Of a stretch of 12,670 nt of DNA, positions 1-5,471 are shown in pieces. Source of the stretch: Chloroflexota bacterium. GTDB lineage: Bacteria > Chloroflexota > Dehalococcoidia > JACQGW01. Where the stretch lies: the NCBI GenBank assembly GCA_016199325.1, contig JACQGW010000420.1:1-12670 (forward strand). Direction: 5' to 3'. Both the position numbers and the translations under genes were made by a program. Within the stretch, counting starts at the first letter, position 1; every line of letters begins with the position of its first letter. The notes below the pieces were generated by a model that saw only the letters and a program-made list of their open reading frames with translations, was not told where the DNA came from and made no database searches.

Positions 1-55
1 CCGCAGATGAACGCAGATACCAGTGGTCTATTCGCGAAGCCTGGCGGGATCGATC

Positions 56-153
56 GCTGTCAACGGATTTCGGGAGCGGATTGAACGGATTGGAACGGAT
101 TGGGGTGATCGCTCCGCACCCACCCCAATCCGTTCCCAGAATCCGTTGACAGC
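56..153. repeat. Inverted repeat past the 3' end of the solute-binding protein gene
   Basis: The outer arms 56-69 and 140-153 are perfectly complementary over 14 bp. The inner arms 92-107 and 121-136 are complementary over 16 bp, with a 13-nt loop at 108-120. The left side has an extra unpaired stretch (70-91) built from near-identical steps of the type CGGATTGAA/CGGATTGGAA. The element begins 8 nt past the stop codon of the minus-strand gene ending at 162, so it could act as a terminator or 3'-end stabiliser, but there is no T-run on the exit side. Bases 1-55 hold only a short direct repeat (CGCAGAT at 2-8 and 12-18) and no gene. It looks like a dispersed intergenic repeat. Confidence 0.7.
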
Positions 154-161
154 TCGTCTTG

Positions 162-1634
162 CTACTTCGTCGCGTAGTCCTGGAGCGGGTTCCAGTCCTT
201 GATGACCCACCAGGAGCGGTCGAGCTTGACGCCGCGACCGGAAGCGTCCTCGATCGCCCGATCGAGGGCGGCGTTCTGGCGCTGCTCGAGGTCGCGCAGG
301 GCGCCCTCGACGTCCGAAATCTGCCCCGTGTAGGCGCCTTCGAGCACGGCCTGGATGTCCGGCTGCGTCGGCTGGATCTTGACCTCGGCCATCTCGGGAT
401 GATCGAGCTCCGGCGCCGGGCCGAGCTTGATGCTGTCCTGAAGCTTCATGAACTGCTTGAACTGCTCGGTCTTGGCGTAATCCGGTCGGTTCACCTCGGG
501 GAAGACCCGAAGCCCGTTGCCGTCCTTGACCCAGCGCTCGGCGGCGTCCCGGCTGTTCAGCCAGTTGAACCAGAGCCACGCCTCTTCGGGATGCTTCGTG
601 TAGGCCGAGATCCCCCAGCCACGGCCGCCGGGGCTGCGGTAGAAGTAGCTGCCTCGGTCCTGGCCCTGATACGGCAGATCGACGACAGCGTACTCCTTGA
701 AGTCCGGATGGGTCTTGGTCCAGCCGGACTGGATCCAGACGCCGCCGACGAGCATGCCGAACTTCCCTTCGGCGAAAGCGGCCCGGGCCATCTCGTCGTC
801 CATCGACATCGCCGTCGGGATGATGGAGCCATCCTGCTTCATGCCCAGGAAGAACTTGACCCAGTCGGCGTACACCTTGTTGCTCGCCCAGGTGTACTTG
901 CCGGTGCGGGCGTCGAAGCCGCTGATGCCGCCGGGGGCGCCGGCGTTCTGCACCATCAGCATCTGCCACGGCAGGATGAACTTCTGCTTGTTGCCGAAGC
1001 CGTAGCCGTAGGCCTTGCCGCCGCTCTTCTGGGTGATCGTCCGGGCGGCTTCGCGCACATCGTCCCAGGTCTTCGGCAGCTTCGCGTTGCCCTGGCCGTC
1101 GACGAGGCCGGCGTCTCGAAAGACCCTGGTGTTCACGTAGAACTGAAGCCAGGGGGCGCTGCCCTCATACGGCAGGGTGTAGACCTTGCCGTCGAACACG
1201 TTGCTGCCCTCGGCAAAGGTAGCCGGGGGGAACTGCTGCTGCCACTGGGCCGTCGCCCACTTGTTCAGCGGCAGGAGCCAGCCCAGCTTCACCTGCTCCT
1301 TGAGCTCGGGCTTCTCCGGCACCAGGAAGACGTCCGGCGCCGAGCCGCTCTTGAAGGCGAGCGGGAGCAGCTCGGGATACTTGTCGGTCACCTGCGTCGT
1401 CTTCTTGATCCGGATGTTGGGATACTTCTGCTGGAAGAGCTCGATCTCGCGATCGATCGTCTTGCCCTGGCTAACCCACCAGTCCCAGTACTCGATGGTG
1501 ACGGTGTCCTTCCCTGCGGACGGCCCGGTCGTCGTCGGCTGGGCAGCCGGCACGCAGGCGCTCGCAAGGAGGGAGAGGACGGTCAGGAGCGACAGGACGA
1601 GCACGACCGGCCGCATTGTCCACCGGTTCAACAT
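162..1634 (-). CDS. ABC transporter extracellular solute-binding lipoprotein (sugar family 1 type)
   Basis: This is a 490-residue lipoprotein that should capture a sugar or oligosaccharide outside the membrane and deliver it to an ABC importer. Residues 1-26 form a lipoprotein signal peptide: positive N-terminus, hydrophobic stretch around 9-23, and lipobox LASAC with the lipidated Cys at 27. A short Thr/Ser/Pro/Gly linker follows, then the family hallmark of a beta strand with aromatic residues (VTIEYWDWW) and a segment like FQQKYPNIRIK. The middle has the typical pattern of fixed small blocks (SAPDVFLVPE, LPYEGSAPWLQFYVNT, KTWDDVREAAR). The length fits the family. The ATG at 1634 was chosen because it has a good ribosome site (AGGAG) 5 nt upstream and starts the signal peptide; the frame stays open to 1961, but that stretch encodes repeat-derived low-complexity sequence. 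The ATPase gene at 2190 is divergent. The ligand cannot be read from the sequence; a mannoside is only a guess from the GH38 gene. Confidence 0.93.
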   Translation of the reverse strand: MLNRWTMRPVVLVLSLLTVLSLLASACVPAAQPTTTGPSAGKDTVTIEYWDWWVSQGKTIDREIELFQQKYPNIRIKKTTQVTDKYPELLPLAFKSGSAPDVFLVPEKPELKEQVKLGWLLPLNKWATAQWQQQFPPATFAEGSNVFDGKVYTLPYEGSAPWLQFYVNTRVFRDAGLVDGQGNAKLPKTWDDVREAARTITQKSGGKAYGYGFGNKQKFILPWQMLMVQNAGAPGGISGFDARTGKYTWASNKVYADWVKFFLGMKQDGSIIPTAMSMDDEMARAAFAEGKFGMLVGGVWIQSGWTKTHPDFKEYAVVDLPYQGQDRGSYFYRSPGGRGWGISAYTKHPEEAWLWFNWLNSRDAAERWVKDGNGLRVFPEVNRPDYAKTEQFKQFMKLQDSIKLGPAPELDHPEMAEVKIQPTQPDIQAVLEGAYTGQISDVEGALRDLEQRQNAALDRAIEDASGRGVKLDRSWWVIKDWNPLQDYATK

Positions 1635-1639
1635 ACAGT

Positions 1640-1645
1640 CTCCTT
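1640..1645 (-). promoter_or_regulatory. Ribosome binding site deciding the solute-binding protein start
   Basis: On the minus strand AAGGAG lies 5 nt upstream of the ATG at 1634. No comparable site precedes the in-frame codons further upstream. This supports the start that gives a clean lipoprotein signal peptide. Confidence 0.75.
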
Positions 1646-1767
1646 CCGCGGGATGGTCGAACTGGCTCGTTCGCGCAGGGCGGACCGCCAACCCCGAGCC
1701 GGAGGTTGGGCGGGCTGCGACGGAACGTACCCCCCTCCGTCCCCCCGTCGGCGGGAGGAAGCAGTCC

Positions 1768-1857
1768 GACTCGCTCCCCGCGAACGGGGAAGCGACCGAC
1801 TCCCTCCCCGCGAACGGGGAGGCGACCGACTCCCTCCCCGCGAGCGGGGAGGGCCGG
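1768..1857. repeat. Three 30-bp tandem repeats, each a GC-rich hairpin, in the leader of the solute-binding protein gene
   Basis: Three copies recur with an exact 30-bp period, with cores starting at 1774, 1804 and 1834. Each core is a short palindrome of the form CTCCCCG-loop-CGGGGAG with a 4-nt loop. In the minus-strand transcript the loop reads UUCG in the first two plus-strand copies and CUCG in the third. Copy 1 has lost the outermost pair; copy 3 extends to at least 9 bp. They lie between the minus-strand promoter at 1979-2008 and the ATG at 1634, so they should be transcribed as leader hairpins. Palindromes of this CTCCCCGC...GCGGGGAG kind are common intergenic repeats in many GC-rich bacteria, so dispersal is likely; a regulatory role is inference. 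Confidence 0.85.
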
Positions 1858-1978
1858 GGTGGGGTTCTCGACAAGGCGTCTGACTCGCCGCCGTCCGGGT
1901 CGCAGCGACCGGTCGGCGGCAGCGAACGTCCTGCTTCTGCGGCGTCACCTCCTGCCGGCAAGGATGCCTGCGGTCCGA

Positions 1979-2008
1979 ATCATAATGCCGCCGCCTGAGT
2001 ATTGTCAA
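1979..2008 (-). promoter_or_regulatory. Sigma-70-type promoter for the solute-binding protein gene
   Basis: On the minus strand there is a perfect -35 box TTGACA (2003-2008), an 18-bp spacer, and -10 box TATGAT (1979-1984, 5 of 6 consensus). Transcription should start near 1972, giving a leader of about 340 nt before the ATG at 1634, much longer than needed for translation. Local base composition is clearly AT-richer than in the flanking genes. No textbook operator palindrome was recognised. Confidence 0.75.
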
Positions 2009-2125
2009 GTGCGGACAAATGACGACCCCGCTATATATCTGCCAAAGACAGTCATCCCCTAAATGGGCTACACCAAATGGACTATGAAAACGCCTATTAG
2101 CCAGGCATACGGGCGCGCAAATCAC

Positions 2126-2155
2126 TTGACAGAAGATTCCGTGGCTCACTACAAT
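2126..2155 (+). promoter_or_regulatory. Sigma-70-type promoter for the ABC ATPase gene
   Basis: A perfect -35 box TTGACA (2126-2131), an 18-bp spacer and -10 box TACAAT (2150-2155, 5 of 6) place the start near 2162. This leaves a leader of roughly 28 nt containing the ribosome site AGGAG (2179-2183), 6 nt before the ATG at 2190. It diverges from the minus-strand promoter at 1979-2008; both share CACTTGACA at the -35 and the same spacer length. The 117 bp between the two -35 boxes holds a partial 14-bp direct repeat beginning AAATGG at 2061 and 2075, a weak candidate for a regulator site. Confidence 0.78.
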
Positions 2156-2189
2156 TGCACCGACGTCTACGGCGACCCAGGAGTGTGCT

Positions 2190-3284
<1,095 letters not shown>

Positions 3285-3297
3285 CCCCGAGAGGCAA

Positions 3298-3403
3298 CGA
3301 ACCGCCAAGACGCCAAGATCGCCAAGAAAGACGCCAGGAATGCCGGGCGATTGTTGGGCATTCCTGGCGTGTTCCTTGGCGGTCTTGGCGTCTTGGCGGT
3401 TCG
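3298..3403. repeat. Long imperfect inverted repeat at a convergent gene junction
   Basis: Arms 3298-3344 and 3357-3403 (47 bp each) are complementary at 44 of 47 positions around a 12-nt loop. One mismatch becomes a G-U pair in plus-strand RNA. The arms are built from small repeated steps (CCGCCAAGA, CGCCAAGA and similar). It fills most of the gap between the plus-strand ATPase stop (3284) and the minus-strand stop at 3422, a position suited to a bidirectional terminator, although there is no U-tract. The CGCCAAGACGCCAAGA style resembles a dispersed repeat found in various environmental bacteria (from memory, not searched). Confidence 0.88.
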
Positions 3404-3421
3404 GACTCTCTGGAAACCCGT

Positions 3422-4075
3422 TTATTGGATGAAGACGATCGCGATCAGGCCGCCGCAGTAGACTGCCGTCAGGAGGATGACGGCGAGCCCGGCGATCAGG
3501 AGGGTCGGGCGCGTCCGGGGGTCTGCCCAGACTCGGGCCAGCGACTCGGCGAGGGACATCCGGCCGACCTCGTCGGCATCGCCCGCCAGGATCGCCTCGA
3601 CCGACCGGTGTCGGAAGCCGATCCGCAGCCCGAACAGATCGCGAAACTGCTCGACGGCGAGATCGGCCGTGGCCTCGACGACCGACCGGGGCACGACCGT
3701 TGAATCGGCCTCGGCGGCCAGCCGCAACCGATGGGCCTCGGCCAATCGCTGGGCCTCCGTCCGCGTGAAGCTGCCCGGCCCGTAGCGACCCATCAGCGCG
3801 AACAGTCGGTCGCCGTCGAGTGTCTGGGCTGCGCGGAGCTCCCGTCTGGTCGCGTCCGGCAGCCCCGCTTCGTCGTGGTGGGACAGGTAGGCGCCAAACG
3901 CCAGGATGAGGGCGTCGTCGAGGTGGCGCAGCGCCTGTCGGTGGGCTTCGGCCGGGTCGGTCGCCTCCCCCTGAAGCAGATAGTGCTTGAGCGCCAACTC
4001 CAGGTGTTCAAGCGGCTCAACCGCCCATGGCCTCTCCTCCAGGATACGTTGCGTTTCAAAATCACGTGCCGGCAT
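3422..4075 (-). CDS. Hypothetical protein with a single C-terminal membrane segment
   Basis: This protein of 217 residues is not a family I recognise. Residues 1-185 look soluble, mostly helical and rich in Glu, Arg, Ala and Leu. A hydrophobic stretch at about 188-216 (TLLIAGLAVILLTAVYCGGL and following) reaches the C-terminus, so it may be tail-anchored with the bulk in the cytoplasm. The N-terminal part has a helical pair (LEHLELALKHYLL, then ALRHLDDALILAFGAYL) faintly reminiscent of HEPN-type bundles, but no catalytic motif such as RxxxxxH is visible, so no function is assigned. The ATG at 4075 was chosen because GGAG lies 5 nt upstream (4081-4084); the frame is open to 4258, but the extra 61 codons run through the repeat island. 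It lies downstream of the DHH phosphoesterase gene on the same strand, across the repeats. No convincing promoter of its own was seen, so read-through is possible. Confidence 0.75.
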   Translation of the reverse strand: MPARDFETQRILEERPWAVEPLEHLELALKHYLLQGEATDPAEAHRQALRHLDDALILAFGAYLSHHDEAGLPDATRRELRAAQTLDGDRLFALMGRYGPGSFTRTEAQRLAEAHRLRLAAEADSTVVPRSVVEATADLAVEQFRDLFGLRIGFRHRSVEAILAGDADEVGRMSLAESLARVWADPRTRPTLLIAGLAVILLTAVYCGGLIAIVFIQ

Positions 4076-4110
4076 TTTGTCTCCACATCGAGATCGGAGT
4101 GGTGCATCCG

Positions 4111-4160
4111 GTAGGAGCTCGTAGGAACTCATAGGAACTCGTAGGAGCTCGTAGGAACTC
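4111..4160. repeat. Five tandem 10-bp repeats (GTAGGAACTC type)
   Basis: Five uninterrupted decamers in perfect register occupy 4111-4120, 4121-4130, 4131-4140, 4141-4150 and 4151-4160. They differ only at the first base (G or A) and the seventh base (A or G). Two further units occur at 4233-4252. The array lies between the ribosome site of the minus-strand gene starting at 4075 and the REP-like units, and it is inverted relative to the decamers at 4368-4407. Confidence 0.93.
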
Positions 4161-4182
4161 GATGGGCAGCTCGGGGTGTCTC

Positions 4183-4356
4183 CGTCACGCTGAGTCGCAG
4201 CGAAGCATCTCCCCGGCGCACGCTGGGGACTCGTAGGAACGCGTGGGAACTCCGTCATGCTGAGCCGCAGCGAAGCATCTCCTCGACACGAAGCGGCGAC
4301 GCCAAGGAGATGCTTCGCTGCGGCTCAGCATGACAAACGGGGGGGCTCAGCATGAC
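4183..4356. repeat. Cluster of REP-like palindromic units, including one perfect inverted doublet
   Basis: Four copies of one unit are present. Copy 1 (4183-4212) has two base changes. Copy 2 (4253-4282) reads CGTCATGCTGAGCCGCAGCG onward to GAAGCATCTCC. Copy 3 (4306-4334) is inverted and a perfect 29-bp complement of copy 2. Copy 4 (4344-4356) is a truncated inverted 13-bp remnant. Copies 2 and 3 are separated by 23 nt. Two decamer units (4233-4252) lie between copies 1 and 2. The same unit recurs as a perfect inverted pair at 11609-11703. The arrangement resembles REP doublets (REPIN/BIME type), which are mobilised in other bacteria by RAYT-family Y1 transposases; no such gene is in this window. 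Confidence 0.9.
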
Positions 4357-4367
4357 ACCGCTCCCCC

Positions 4368-4407
4368 GAGTTCCTGTGAGTTCCCACGAGTTCCCACGAG
4401 TTCCTAC
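4368..4407. repeat. Four tandem 10-bp repeats, inverted relative to 4111-4160
   Basis: Four decamers of the form GAGTTCC(T/C)(A/G)(C/T) occupy 4368-4377, 4378-4387, 4388-4397 and 4398-4407. They are the reverse complement of the GTAGGAACTC type at 4111-4160. The last unit overlaps the 3' end of the DHH phosphoesterase gene and supplies its TAG stop codon (4404-4406). Confidence 0.9.
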
Positions 4408-5471
4408 GAGTCGGCCGGCGCAAGCAGGGGATACCCCGTCGCCTGCACGCCGAGGATCTCTAGGAAGGCAGACCACAGGTCGGCTTCGAGGGCTGCCCGG
4501 CCGGCGGCGTCGGGCGGGGCGTTCGGGATGCGGGCGCCGGCCATGACGTCGTGGCCGCCGGCCGACCCCCGCGCGCCGACGACGGCCCGGATCACCGCGC
4601 CGGCGTCGACGTCGTCGCGGCTCGTGCGGACGGAGATCAGCAGGCACCCGTCGTACCAGCCAAAGCAGACCGCCCATTCGAGACCCTCCAGCCGCAGGAG
4701 CAGGTCGGCGACCTCGGCGACCATGTCGGGATAGGCCGGTGTGGGCAGCGACGAGCGCCCCACCGGACCGCAGACGATGGTCCGAGCCAGCGCCTCCTGG
4801 AGGTCGGCGAAATAGACGCGGGCGAGCCTGGGCCGCTGAATCGTCGCCAGCAGGCGGACGTCAGCGAGCGGATAGAGCCGCCGATACGCCCGGACGTCGG
4901 CGCGGCCGGCCATCCGGCCCAGATCGAGCGTTTCGGACTTCAGCCCGTAGAGGAGCGCCGTTGCCAGCGAGCGATTGATGGGGCTGCCGGCCGTCTCCAG
5001 GTACTCGACGGCGATCGTCGTCGTCGCCCCGTAGCCGGGTCGCACGTCGAAGTGGGGCACCGACCGCGTCTCCTGCCGGAGCGGATGGTGGTCGAGGACG
5101 ACGCGCCACGCGGCGTCCAGCGGCAGCGAATGGTTGCCGGCCCCCGGCTGCGTGTCGACGAGGACGATGCCGTCGAACTCCTGGAGCTGGAGCGCCGCCA
5201 GCGGCTTGATGTCGAGGCCGAGTCGGGCGATCATCGCGCGATTCTCGGCACGTCCGACGATGCCGCCGAACGCGAGCGTGGTCGAGCAGGCCATGCGGTC
5301 CCGGACGAGCGTTTGCAGCGCGTAGGCGGTGGCGAGGGCGTCCGGGTCCGGGTTGTCGTGGCTGACGATCAGCAGCCGCCGGACGTCGGCGACGGCCTGG
5401 AGCAGGGAGGCAAGGCGGTGCCGCGCAGCCGGGGTTCGCCGACTGGCTGCTGGAACCAGGGCGGCCTTCAT
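4404..5471 (-). CDS. DHH/DHHA1 family phosphoesterase (NrnA-like)
   Basis: This 355-residue cytoplasmic protein is of the family that includes RecJ-like nucleases, NrnA oligoribonuclease/pAp phosphatases and c-di-AMP-degrading enzymes; all use Mn2+ ions. Visible motifs are SHDNPDPDALA with His38, Asp42 and Asp44 as metal ligands; VDTQ with Asp106; the name-giving DHH at 127-129 (VVLDHHPLR); and a DHHA1 nucleic-acid-binding motif GSAGGHDVMAG at 302-312. The third motif reads YGLKSETLDLGR, with Glu180 where NrnA proteins usually have Asp. There are no membrane segments or CBS domains. The start ATG at 5471 overlaps the mannosidase stop by 4 nt (ATGA) and has GGAGG 6 nt upstream, so translation is probably coupled. 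The stop lies inside a 10-bp repeat array. The exact substrate (nanoRNA, pAp or a cyclic dinucleotide product) cannot be told from sequence. Confidence 0.9.
   Translation of the reverse strand: MKAALVPAASRRTPAARHRLASLLQAVADVRRLLIVSHDNPDPDALATAYALQTLVRDRMACSTTLAFGGIVGRAENRAMIARLGLDIKPLAALQLQEFDGIVLVDTQPGAGNHSLPLDAAWRVVLDHHPLRQETRSVPHFDVRPGYGATTTIAVEYLETAGSPINRSLATALLYGLKSETLDLGRMAGRADVRAYRRLYPLADVRLLATIQRPRLARVYFADLQEALARTIVCGPVGRSSLPTPAYPDMVAEVADLLLRLEGLEWAVCFGWYDGCLLISVRTSRDDVDAGAVIRAVVGARGSAGGHDVMAGARIPNAPPDAAGRAALEADLWSAFLEILGVQATGYPLLAPADS

Noticed and set aside
1768..1857. The 30-bp tandem repeats as a CRISPR array
   Set aside because: The units are contiguous, with no unique spacers of repeat-like length, and there is no cas gene; each unit is a simple palindrome.
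159..1883. Plus-strand open frame of 574 codons opposite the solute-binding protein
   Set aside because: Antisense shadow; the real gene on the minus strand has a lipobox, ribosome site and promoter.
1635..1961. Coding continuation of the solute-binding protein upstream of its signal peptide
   Set aside because: The translation consists of repeat-derived decapeptides (SVASPFAGRE type) and would bury the signal peptide; the leader is better read as untranslated.
4076..4258. N-terminal extension of the hypothetical membrane protein
   Set aside because: It is encoded by the decamer and REP repeats; the ATG at 4075 has a ribosome site and begins non-repetitive sequence.
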